Below are positions 6,982-14,151 of a stretch of 33,894 nucleotides of DNA, one piece after another; the first letter of the stretch is position 1; each line of letters begins with the position of its first letter. A model generated the notes under the pieces. That model saw nothing but the letters and a program-made list of their open reading frames with translations. It made no database searches and was not told the DNA's origin. The translations under genes and the position numbers were made by a program. Source of the DNA: Oscillospiraceae bacterium (lineage in GTDB: Bacteria > Bacillota > Clostridia > Oscillospirales > Oscillospiraceae); the NCBI GenBank assembly GCA_017439425.1, contig JAFSJE010000085.1, positions 1-33,894 on the forward strand. The letters run 5' to 3'.

Positions 6982-7776
6982 TTACGGCTGCTTGCCGATG
7001 TAAGCGAGGATGCCGCCGTCGACATAGAGGATGTGGCCGTTTACGAAGTTACTTGCCTCAGAGGCGAGGAACACGACAGGGCCGGCGAGATCCTCAGGCT
7101 CGCCCCAGCGGGCTGCCGGAGTCTTGGCGACGATAAACTGATCGAACGGATGGCGGCTGCCGTCCGGCTGACGCTCGCGAAGCGGCGCGGTCTGCGGGGT
7201 GGCGATGTAGCCGGGGCCGATTCCGTTGCACTGGATATTGAACTCGCCGTACTCAGAGCAGATGTTCTTAGTGAGCATCTTGAGTCCGCCCTTCGCGGCG
7301 GCGTAAGCGCTGACAGTCTCACGGCCGAGCTCGCTCATCATGGAGCAGACGTTGATTATCTTGCCGTGGCCCTTCTTGAGCATTCCGGGGATAACCGCCT
7401 TCGCGCAGATAAACGGGCCGACGAGGTCGATATCGACAACCTGCTTGAAGTCATCGGTGCTCATTTCGGTCATCGGTATGCGCTTGATTATACCCGCGTT
7501 GTTGACGAGGATATCGACTCCGCCGAGGTCCTCCTCGATTTTGGCGACGAGAGCCTTGACCTCGTCCTCCTTGGTTACGTCGCAGATATAGCCGTAGGCC
7601 TCGATGCCCTTCTCCTTATATGCCGCCATAGCCTTGTCCATATTCTCCTGGCTGCGGCAGTTGAAAACTATCTTTGCGCCGGCGCCTGCAAGAGCCTCTG
7701 CCATTGCAAATCCGATACCGTAAGCAGCGCCGGTCACAAGTGCGACCTTACCATCAAGACGGAAGGAAACTTCCAT
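6982..7776 (-). CDS. kduD: SDR-family oxidoreductase, KduD-like (or gluconate 5-dehydrogenase-like)
   Basis: This 264-aa classical short-chain dehydrogenase has the TGAAYGIG cofactor loop (15-22), NNAG (92-95), and catalytic Ser/Tyr/Lys with Y158 and K162 in SAYAAAKGG. The C-terminal part with RHPFDQFIVAKTPAARWG is shared by proteins annotated as gluconate 5-dehydrogenase and by KduD-type enzymes. Because kduI and eda lie immediately upstream, the best role is conversion of 3-deoxy-D-glycero-2,5-hexodiulosonate to 2-keto-3-deoxygluconate using NAD(P)H. It is the last gene of the core GH4-ATPase-kduI-eda-kduD operon. AAAGGAG lies 8-9 bp before the ATG. A hairpin at 7803-7824 separates it from eda and may lower its expression. 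IdnO-like activity on 5-ketogluconate cannot be excluded. Confidence 0.8.
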   Translation of the reverse strand: MEVSFRLDGKVALVTGAAYGIGFAMAEALAGAGAKIVFNCRSQENMDKAMAAYKEKGIEAYGYICDVTKEDEVKALVAKIEEDLGGVDILVNNAGIIKRIPMTEMSTDDFKQVVDIDLVGPFICAKAVIPGMLKKGHGKIINVCSMMSELGRETVSAYAAAKGGLKMLTKNICSEYGEFNIQCNGIGPGYIATPQTAPLRERQPDGSRHPFDQFIVAKTPAARWGEPEDLAGPVVFLASEASNFVNGHILYVDGGILAYIGKQP

Positions 7777-7802
7777 AGTTTAATTCTCCTTTCAAAAAAT
7801 AA

Positions 7803-7824
7803 GGGCGGATGGTGGCATCCGCCC
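7803..7824 (-). terminator. Intercistronic hairpin between eda and kduD (attenuator-like)
   Basis: GGGCGGATG (7803-7811) pairs perfectly with CATCCGCCC (7816-7824). On the minus strand it is followed by TTATTTTTTG, so it could cause partial termination within the operon or protect the upstream mRNA. Confidence 0.55.
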
Positions 7825-7833
7825 ATAATAAAA

Positions 7834-8787
7834 TCACTTCTGAAGCAGATGAACTGCAAAGCCGCCGAACTCATCCTTGAGATAGATGGCGTTGAGGCGG
7901 GTGCCCTTGTACTTGGCGGTGTCCATATCGACGACAAAGCCGCGCTTCTCAAGCTCCATCATAGCCATGGGGATGGAGTTGGTGCGGACGGCGATGTGGC
8001 CGTTCTTGCCGAGATAATTGGTCTTCATGACCTCGATCGGGCCGGAGAAGGTGGAGGAATTGCCCTCCTTTACGCCGAAATCAAACGCGGCGTTGAACTT
8101 CTCAGCAACCTCAACGGAAGCGTCGCGATCCGGCTCGTTGATGCCGATGTGGGCAAGCTCGAAGCCGAGTGCCGCTGCTCTTGCGTCGAGGCAGAGCTTG
8201 GTGATCTTGTCCCAGTTGCCGGCGTCGATGTCAGCCTTCGGGCAGATCCAGCTGCCGCCGACAGCGTGAATGAACGGAGCTGCGATGAACTCGCCGACGT
8301 TATCCTGAGCTACGCCGCCCGTGGGCATGAACTTAAGACCGACAAACGGAGCGGAGAGGCTCTTGAGAGCCTTGAGGCCGCCGTAGACGTTAGCCGGGAA
8401 GAACTTAACGACCTTCAGGCCGTGCTTGAGAGCCATCATGATCTCGGTGGGGGTTACGCAGCCGGGGCATACGGGAATGTCATTCTCGCAGCACCATGCA
8501 ACGGTCTCCTCGTCATAGCCCGGAGCTACGATAAACTTTGCGCCCATCTTGACGGCGAGCTTCGCCTGGTCGAGGTTGAGAACTGTGCCGGCGCCGACGA
8601 GCATATCGGGGCAGTTATCGGCAACAGCCTTAATTGCGTCAGCAGCTGCGGCGGTACGGAAGGTGATCTCCATGGCGTCGATTCCGCCCTTGAGCATAGC
8701 CTCCGCGCAGGGAACAGCGTTATCCGCGGATTCAAGAACAACTACCGGAACGATGCCGGCGCGCTGAAATCTTTCAAGTGCAGTCAT
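7834..8787 (-). CDS. eda: KDPG/KHG aldolase with C-terminal VOC-like domain
   Basis: The 317-aa protein is a fusion. Residues 1-205 are a class I KDPG/KHG aldolase with catalytic E40 (MEITFRT) and Schiff-base K128 (VVKFFPAN), plus the MPTGGV phosphate-binding motif. It cleaves 2-keto-3-deoxy-6-phosphogluconate to pyruvate and glyceraldehyde-3-phosphate, the last step of the route. Residues about 207-317 (starting LGFELAHIGIN, ending FGGFAVHLLQK) resemble a glyoxalase/VOC half-domain. Bacterial Eda proteins are usually about 210 aa, so the extension is extra. Its His/Glu pattern is too sparse to call a complete metal site in one module. The gene follows kduI with 18 bp between and an AAGGAG site before its ATG. 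The aldolase call is firm; the role of the extension is unknown. Confidence 0.9.
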   Translation of the reverse strand: MTALERFQRAGIVPVVVLESADNAVPCAEAMLKGGIDAMEITFRTAAAADAIKAVADNCPDMLVGAGTVLNLDQAKLAVKMGAKFIVAPGYDEETVAWCCENDIPVCPGCVTPTEIMMALKHGLKVVKFFPANVYGGLKALKSLSAPFVGLKFMPTGGVAQDNVGEFIAAPFIHAVGGSWICPKADIDAGNWDKITKLCLDARAAALGFELAHIGINEPDRDASVEVAEKFNAAFDFGVKEGNSSTFSGPIEVMKTNYLGKNGHIAVRTNSIPMAMMELEKRGFVVDMDTAKYKGTRLNAIYLKDEFGGFAVHLLQK

Positions 8788-8805
8788 TTTTAATCTCCTT
8801 TAAGA

Positions 8806-9648
8806 TTATTTAAGCTCGGTGGGAACGAGGTTGTCCATATCGTCGAACGCCTGGTTCTCACCGCCCATCGCCCAGATGAAGGTGTAGTTTGAGGTGCCGC
8901 AGCCGCAGTGGATAGACCAGGAGGGGCTTATAACGGCGTCAAAGTTCTTCATAACGAGGTTCTTCGTCTCATTCGGGCGGCCCATAAAGTGCATGACTAT
9001 GTCATTCTCCGGAAGCTCGAAGTAGGTATATACCTCCATGCGGCGCTCATGAGTATGGCAGGGCATACTGTTCCAGACAGAACCGGGAGCCAGCTGAGTC
9101 AGGCCCATAGAGAGCTGGCAGGTCGGAAGAACGTCCGGGTGGATGAACTGGTTTATTACACGCTTATTGGAGTTTGCCTCAGAACCGGTTGGACGGTGAT
9201 TTGCCTTCTCCATGGAGAGGAAGGTTGTCTTATAAGCGCAGTGCGCGGGCGTGGATGCGAGGTAGAACATCGCGGGCTTCTCCTTATCGAAGGAGCCGAA
9301 CTTGACTTCCTTTGTGCCCTTGGTGATATAGAGACAGTCCTCATAGCCAAGCTCAAAGCGCTCGCCGTCCGCCTCGATAAAGCCCTTGCCGCCGAGGTTG
9401 AAAACTCCGGCTTCACGGCGCTCGAGGAAGTAATTGGTGCCGAAGTTATGCCAGACGTCGATTCCCTTGTCGATGGGAACGACCTCGTTGACGGGCATGA
9501 TTCCCATGATGACCATACGGTCAACATGGGAGTATGTAGCCTTAACTGTATCAGCAACGTAAAGGTCTGTTATAAGGAACTCATTGCGAAGCTCCTCAGT
9601 TGTGTATCTCGCAACATCCTTCGGATGTGCGGAATAGCGAATATCCAT
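8806..9648 (-). CDS. kduI: 5-keto-4-deoxyuronate isomerase (4-deoxy-L-threo-5-hexosulose-uronate ketol-isomerase)
   Basis: At 280 aa the protein has the usual KduI length. The zinc ligands are all present: H198 and H200 in PCHTHERRMEVY, E205, and H247 in SWSIHCG, a pattern matching E. coli KduI ligands two residues earlier. The N-terminal GFNLGG-like segment (here AGVFNLGGKGFIEADGE) and IMPVNE are also typical. KduI isomerises the linear form of the unsaturated galacturonate released by GH105 enzymes or pectate lyases, giving the substrate of KduD. It is cytosolic. The gene is third in the operon, 10 bp downstream of the ATPase gene, with AAGGAG before the ATG. Confidence 0.95.
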   Translation of the reverse strand: MDIRYSAHPKDVARYTTEELRNEFLITDLYVADTVKATYSHVDRMVIMGIMPVNEVVPIDKGIDVWHNFGTNYFLERREAGVFNLGGKGFIEADGERFELGYEDCLYITKGTKEVKFGSFDKEKPAMFYLASTPAHCAYKTTFLSMEKANHRPTGSEANSNKRVINQFIHPDVLPTCQLSMGLTQLAPGSVWNSMPCHTHERRMEVYTYFELPENDIVMHFMGRPNETKNLVMKNFDAVISPSWSIHCGCGTSNYTFIWAMGGENQAFDDMDNLVPTELK

Positions 9649-9658
9649 AGAAATCTCC

Positions 9659-10735
9659 TTATTTAATGACTAATTCGGTCTCGCCGTCAAAGAGATATAC
9701 GTTCTCATAAGGAATAGAGAAGGTGATCTTGCTGTCAACCTCGGGAGTGTCATGCGGGTCGATCTTGAGGATCGCGGGAACCTCGCCGATGTTGATGTAG
9801 ACGTTGGTGTTATCGCCGAGCATCTCGGTAAGCTCAACGGTGGTGGGAACCTCGTATGCGTTAGCGACCTTGCCGAGCTTCGCGTGCTCGGGACGGAAGC
9901 CGAAGACGATCTCCTTGCCCTCATACTTCTTGAGATCCTTGCCGAGCTTCGTGAGGTCGAACTCAACGCCGCCGACGCTGATCTTGCCGCCCTTGAGGAC
10001 AGCGCGGGCAAAGTTCATGGGAGGCTCACCGATGAAGCCTGCAACGAACACGTTAGCCGGCTCGAAATAGAGCTGCTTCGGGGTGCCGACCTGCTGGATA
10101 TAACCGTCCTTCATGCAGACGATACGGTCAGCGAGGGTCATAGCCTCTGTCTGGTCGTGGGTAACGTAAATTGTGGTGGAGCCGGTCTCGCGGTGGATCT
10201 GAGCGATCTCGGAACGCATGGTGACGCGCTGCTTAGCGTCGAGGTTGGAGAGCGGCTCGTCCATAAGGAAGATACCGACCTTGCGGATGATTGCGCGACC
10301 GATAGCAACACGCTGACGCTGACCGCCGGAGAGAGCTCTCGGAAGGCGATCGAGATAATCGGTAAGTCCGAGGATGCGGGCGGTGTTCTTGACCTTCTCC
10401 TCGATGACGTCCTCATCGACGCCCTGGAGGGTAAGGCCGAATGCGATGTTATCATAAACGGTCATTTGGGGATAAAGAGCATAGCTCTGGAATACCATCG
10501 CGACCTCGCGCTCACGCGGCCCGAGCTCGTTGGCGCGCTTGCCGTTTATAAGAAAATCGCCGTTGGATATGTCCTCAAGTCCCGCGATCATGCGGAGAGT
10601 GGTGGACTTGCCGCAGCCGGAGGAGCCGACGAAGACGATGAACTCGCCCTTTTCGATCTCCAGATTGAAATCATGGACTGCGTGGAAGCCGTTCGGATAG
10701 ATTTTGTTGATGTTTTTCAGAGTTAAATATGCCAT
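9659..10735 (-). CDS. ABC transporter ATP-binding protein, UgpC/MsmX type
   Basis: The 358-aa sugar-importer ATPase starts MAYLTLKNINK at 10735, where its ATG overlaps the GH4 stop by one base (TAATG) behind GGGGGA; the open frame upstream of this is inside the GH4 gene. Motifs: Walker A GSSGCGKST, Q-loop VFQSYALYPQ, signature LSGGQRQRVA, Walker B IFLMDEP, H-loop YVTHDQTEA, then a C-terminal OB/TOBE regulatory region (about 235-358). UgpC/MsmX ATPases energise carbohydrate importers, often serving several permease pairs. No permease lies in this catabolic operon, so it probably serves the LplB/LplC pair in the neighbouring operon or other importers. A paralogue is at 17007-18092. Confidence 0.92.
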   Translation of the reverse strand: MAYLTLKNINKIYPNGFHAVHDFNLEIEKGEFIVFVGSSGCGKSTTLRMIAGLEDISNGDFLINGKRANELGPREREVAMVFQSYALYPQMTVYDNIAFGLTLQGVDEDVIEEKVKNTARILGLTDYLDRLPRALSGGQRQRVAIGRAIIRKVGIFLMDEPLSNLDAKQRVTMRSEIAQIHRETGSTTIYVTHDQTEAMTLADRIVCMKDGYIQQVGTPKQLYFEPANVFVAGFIGEPPMNFARAVLKGGKISVGGVEFDLTKLGKDLKKYEGKEIVFGFRPEHAKLGKVANAYEVPTTVELTEMLGDNTNVYINIGEVPAILKIDPHDTPEVDSKITFSIPYENVYLFDGETELVIK

Positions 10736-12126
10736 TATAATATCCCCCTTAAATCGTAATACGGGCTTAAATACTGCTTTGTATTGCGGATCATTGTTCT
10801 GAAAAGCTCCTCGCCCTCGCTCCATGAGAGCTCGCAGCACAAGGGCTGCGCCATAAATGCGGCGAAGATCTTTTCAAGGTCGCGTTCCTTGATGCCGTAG
10901 TAGGTGTTTTCGATGTTCATCGCGTTCTCCGCGACCATCTGAAGCACCGGCCCGGGCAGAGGATTCGTGACTATCGGTTTAACGCTGTCCTTATCAAAAA
11001 CGTGATTTACCTCAACTACGCTGCCGATAGGAAGCCCCTCCACCTGGCCGCGGTTTACGGTATTCGCGTTTGATACGATTTTTCCGAAGCCGAGGATGGC
11101 CTTCATGAGCTCGATAAGCTCCTCGCTGCTCTTTTCAGGCTTTACAGGCTTCGCGCCGGAGGCGATGAGCTCGCTCTCCTCGATTTTGCGGCTTCTGTCG
11201 GCGCGCCGATAATCCACGCTTGTGAGGTGGAACAGCCATTCCTCCGGAGCATTTTTATCCCGAAGGTATCGGCTCTTCTTCATGAACTCCGCTAAATGCC
11301 GGTCCCCCGCGGCGGCAAGCACTCCGTAACGCCGGAAGAGGTCCATTTTGACCTTGTTGCCGTAGCGGAAGGGATCCGAGCGGAAGTCCAGCGGGTCGCC
11401 GTATTCGTAGTGACCCTCATTATACCACTTTTCGATGGATTTTGGAAGTAGCTTCAGAAGGTCATGTCCCTCGAAATTTGCCTCGGTTATCCAGGTGAAG
11501 TGGTTGATGCCCGAGGCGTCCACGGTAATGGCTCGCCTATCGGGCTTCGGCACCCCAAGCTCTTCGGCGGCTACGCAGGCGAGAAATTCCTCAGCGTGAA
11601 ACACCTCGTGGCAGCATCCGAACGCTTTGATTGCCGGAAATACGTCGAACAGAGTCTTGCAGCAGGCTGTCATCGGATTTGTGAGGTTTATGACCCACGC
11701 CTCCGGGCAGCATTTTCGTATCGCCCGGGCAAACTCCTCATAGATGGGAACGGTTCTCATCGCTCTCAGCACTCCGCCGGGCCCGACGGTGTCGCCTACC
11801 GATTGATATATCCCGTATTTCTCCGGCGCGTGAACGTCGGATTCCATCTCATCAAAGGTTCCCGGAAGTATTGAAATCGCTACGAAGTCGGCGCCGATAA
11901 GCGCGCTTTCCAATGACTCGTAAACGACGTAATCCCATTTTGAAACAGCTTCTTCAGCGGCGTTTATTCTCTCGCCTATTCTCCGGTTGCGCTCAGCCGC
12001 GGCAAGGTCGATGTCATAGAGCGCGATCTCGCCCGACAAGCCCTCTGCAAGCGCGAGATCGTTCATAAAAACTCTCGCCCATGCCTTGCTGCCGCCCCCG
12101 ATATAAGCAAGCTTTATGTGTTTCAA
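10735..12126 (-). CDS. GH4 family alpha-galacturonidase (LplD-like)
   Basis: With a TTG start at 12126 the protein is 463 aa and begins MKHIKLAYIGGGSKAW, the normal start for the family; AGGTGG lies 8-9 bp upstream. A further TTG at 12144 would add six unconserved residues. GH4 enzymes use NAD+ and a divalent metal: the GGGSK dinucleotide loop is near residue 10, NLTNP is at 147-151, and the metal ligands C172/H173 (CCHE) and H209 (GINHF) are present. Resemblance to LplD suggests exo-acting release of galacturonate from the non-reducing end of imported oligogalacturonides. No signal peptide is seen. It is the first gene of the operon leading to ATPase, kduI, eda and kduD, divergent from the AraC regulator. 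Confidence 0.88.
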   Translation of the reverse strand: MKHIKLAYIGGGSKAWARVFMNDLALAEGLSGEIALYDIDLAAAERNRRIGERINAAEEAVSKWDYVVYESLESALIGADFVAISILPGTFDEMESDVHAPEKYGIYQSVGDTVGPGGVLRAMRTVPIYEEFARAIRKCCPEAWVINLTNPMTACCKTLFDVFPAIKAFGCCHEVFHAEEFLACVAAEELGVPKPDRRAITVDASGINHFTWITEANFEGHDLLKLLPKSIEKWYNEGHYEYGDPLDFRSDPFRYGNKVKMDLFRRYGVLAAAGDRHLAEFMKKSRYLRDKNAPEEWLFHLTSVDYRRADRSRKIEESELIASGAKPVKPEKSSEELIELMKAILGFGKIVSNANTVNRGQVEGLPIGSVVEVNHVFDKDSVKPIVTNPLPGPVLQMVAENAMNIENTYYGIKERDLEKIFAAFMAQPLCCELSWSEGEELFRTMIRNTKQYLSPYYDLRGIL

Positions 12127-12143
12127 GGAACTACCACCTGCCA

Positions 12144-12173
12144 ATCATAGCAAAAAATCTGGATTTTCTGCAA
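12144..12173 (-). promoter_or_regulatory. Possible promoter of the GH4-kdu operon
   Basis: On the minus strand TTGCAG (12173-12168) and TATGAT (12149-12144) are 18 bp apart. The start would fall near 12138, only about 10 nt before the TTG start codon and inside its ribosome binding site, so the exact start is doubtful. The -35 overlaps one copy of the GGATTTTCT repeat. Confidence 0.35.
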
Positions 12174-12200
12174 CAAAAATATAGACAAAACGGATTTTCT
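12161..12200. promoter_or_regulatory. Direct repeat GGATTTTCT x2, candidate AraC operator
   Basis: Identical 9-mers GGATTTTCT lie at 12161-12169 and 12192-12200, 31 bp apart (about three helical turns). One copy abuts the -35 of the GH4-side promoter; the other sits in the spacer of the AraC-gene promoter. Direct repeats spaced by whole turns suit AraC-family dimers. Confidence 0.45.
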
Positions 12201-12210
12201 CTGCTATTAT
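12182..12210 (+). promoter_or_regulatory. Promoter of the AraC-family regulator gene
   Basis: TAGACA (12182-12187) and TATTAT (12205-12210) are 17 bp apart; AAAGGAG and the ATG at 12246 follow. A GGATTTTCT operator candidate occupies the spacer, consistent with autoregulation. Confidence 0.65.
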
Positions 12211-12245
12211 CGTTTCATAACCCTTTTTGTAAAAGGAGACAGAAA

Positions 12246-13034
12246 ATGAACGATATAATCTACGCAGGAAAGCATCCGCTCATCCGCTCGGTTGACAAAC
12301 ACTGCCACTCGAGCTGGGAATTTATTTATTGTACCGGCGGAACGGGCAATCTCGTTTTCGAGGGGCTTACAATTCCCTACTCCAAAGGAGATATCGCCGT
12401 AATACCGCCAATGATACCGCATTCAAACATCTCAAGCGACGGGTTTACGAACATACATATCAATATGCTCGATCCGACGCTCACAATAAAGAGCCCGACG
12501 ATAGTCAAGGACGACAGCAATCAGTTCATCCTCGCCGTTTTTGAAGCCGCTTTTTTCCATTTCTATACGAACCGCCCGGAGAAAACCGCATTTCTCTCGA
12601 ACTACGGCAACCTGCTCTCAACATATCTGACCGCGTTCCAGACCACTCAGCCCCATTCGCACGTTGTTGACGAGATCGAGAACAACATCATCCGCAACTA
12701 CGCCGATCCGAACTTTGAGCTGGATATCTATCTCCGCTCCTTCCCGTTCTCCTACGATTATCTTCGCAAGCTCTTCAAAAAGGAGATCGGAGTCACACCT
12801 CACAAATACCTCAACGACAAGCGCCTTCAGATCGCCGCCGAGAGCCTTTCCTCGAGCTGCAACGACGGCTACAACATCGCCGAGATCGCGCGCCAATGCG
12901 GATTCCGCGAGCCGCTGTACTTCTCAAGAATGTTCAAGAAGAAGTACGGTGTGGCGCCGAGAAACTATATAGCCCGCGGTGCCTCCAGAACCGTCGGAGA
13001 GGAAATGGATGACGTTAAGATCCTTATGGATTGA
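12246..13034 (+). CDS. AraC-family transcriptional regulator
   Basis: The 262-aa protein begins at the ATG at 12246, 7 bp after AAAAGGAG; an open frame continues upstream but lacks a better site. The N-terminal part (about 1-110) is a cupin-type sensing domain (HCHSSWEFIYC, FEGLTIPYSKGD, IPPMIPH). The C-terminal part (about 160-250) holds two helix-turn-helix units, with YDYLRKLFKKEIGVTPHKYL in the first and IAEIARQCGF...YFSRMFKKKYG in the second, as in AraC/XylS activators. It sits between the two pectin operons and is divergent from GH4, so a galacturonate-derived ligand is a reasonable inference. Its end overlaps the end of the GH105 gene by 11 bp, tail to tail, with no terminator between. 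Confidence 0.92.
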   Translation: MNDIIYAGKHPLIRSVDKHCHSSWEFIYCTGGTGNLVFEGLTIPYSKGDIAVIPPMIPHSNISSDGFTNIHINMLDPTLTIKSPTIVKDDSNQFILAVFEAAFFHFYTNRPEKTAFLSNYGNLLSTYLTAFQTTQPHSHVVDEIENNIIRNYADPNFELDIYLRSFPFSYDYLRKLFKKEIGVTPHKYLNDKRLQIAAESLSSSCNDGYNIAEIARQCGFREPLYFSRMFKKKYGVAPRNYIARGASRTVGEEMDDVKILMD

Positions 13035-14151
13035 GCCTTTTTATCTCGGTATAAGCGAGAATAAAGGGCGCGACGCCCTTCGCGTCGTTCTTGACGATGG
13101 GCTCTGAGATGTAATACTCGAAGCTGCCGTCTCTTCGGCGGTTATTCTCGGGGCCAAGACCGGCTACGAGGCAGATGCCGTCGAGGTTCAGCTCACCGTC
13201 AGTAAAGCTTAAATATTTATCGACAATGCCGTTAAAGGTCTTCTGACCTTTGGCGGCATATTCATTTGCGAGAACTCCGAGTCTTGCGCCCTTGAGCATC
13301 GCGTAGGCGAGCATCGAGGAGCCGCTGGTTTCGAGGTAGTTGCCCTCTCTGCCCGGCTGATCAACTACCTGCCAGTAGAGGCCGGTATCGTGATCCTGAT
13401 ACATCGCAACTCCCTCCATCGCCTCCTGGAAGATGGAAACGACGCTGTCGCGTCCCTCTCCCTCGGGCAGGATCTCGACGATATCAGCAAGCGCTACGGA
13501 GAACCAACCGATGGCTCTCAGCCAGAAGCTGCGGCTGAGGCCGGTCTTTTTATCGGCCCAGAAAGCCATCTTCGAGGCGTCGTAGCCGTGGTAGTAAAGG
13601 CGCTTATCCTCGTCGAACATACGGGTGCGGACTGTCTCGATCTGACGGATAACGTCGCTGTAATCCTTGTCGCCGAAGTGCTTTTCATAGAGCGCCATGA
13701 AGGGCTGCGCCATGTAAAGGCCGTCAAGCCACACCTGATTGGGGTAGATGAGCTTGTGCCAGTAGGAATATTCGTAGGTGCGCGGCTGATGAAGCAGCAT
13801 ATCGCGTATTTTATCGGCAGCGAGGCGATATTTCTCCTTGCCGGTCTTTTCATACAGCTCGAACAGCACTCTGCCCTCGTTCACATCGTCGAGCGTATAC
13901 TTCTCGGGGTCGAAGGTGCGGATGGTTCCGTCCTCAGCCACGAAGCTCGAGATGAAGTTCTCGGCAAAATTGAAATAGCGCTCATCGCCGGTGATATCAG
14001 CGATCGCCATAAGCGCGGTGATCATGCAGCCGTCGATGTAGTTCCAGCTCGCGGGAGCGCCCTGGCGAATCTTCTCGATGTTCCAGATCGTGCGCTCTGG
14101 GGTGGATTCGTTTATAAGTCTGAGAATATAGGCGTCGATTTTATCGTACAT
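13024..14151 (-). CDS. GH105 unsaturated rhamnogalacturonyl/galacturonyl hydrolase
   Basis: The 375-aa protein is an (alpha/alpha)6-barrel glycoside hydrolase of family GH105/GH88 (YteR/YesR type). The catalytic aspartate is D143 in NQVWLDGLYMAQPF, at the same number as in Bacillus subtilis YteR. Other shared segments are GAPASWNYIDGCM, RSFWLRAIGWF, TGLYWQVVDQP and ETSGSSMLAYAML. The enzyme hydrates the double bond of unsaturated galacturonate at the end of oligosaccharides made by pectate or rhamnogalacturonan lyases, releasing the KduI substrate. No signal peptide, so cytoplasmic. It is the last gene of the import operon; its ATG lies inside the 3' end of the GH28 gene (11-bp overlap), preceded by GAGGAG. 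Confidence 0.92.
   Translation of the reverse strand: MYDKIDAYILRLINESTPERTIWNIEKIRQGAPASWNYIDGCMITALMAIADITGDERYFNFAENFISSFVAEDGTIRTFDPEKYTLDDVNEGRVLFELYEKTGKEKYRLAADKIRDMLLHQPRTYEYSYWHKLIYPNQVWLDGLYMAQPFMALYEKHFGDKDYSDVIRQIETVRTRMFDEDKRLYYHGYDASKMAFWADKKTGLSRSFWLRAIGWFSVALADIVEILPEGEGRDSVVSIFQEAMEGVAMYQDHDTGLYWQVVDQPGREGNYLETSGSSMLAYAMLKGARLGVLANEYAAKGQKTFNGIVDKYLSFTDGELNLDGICLVAGLGPENNRRRDGSFEYYISEPIVKNDAKGVAPFILAYTEIKRLNP

Noticed and set aside
7033-8793. 586-codon plus-strand frame across kduD and eda
   Set aside because: It spans two clear minus-strand genes and the hairpin between them, and no domain is recognisable.
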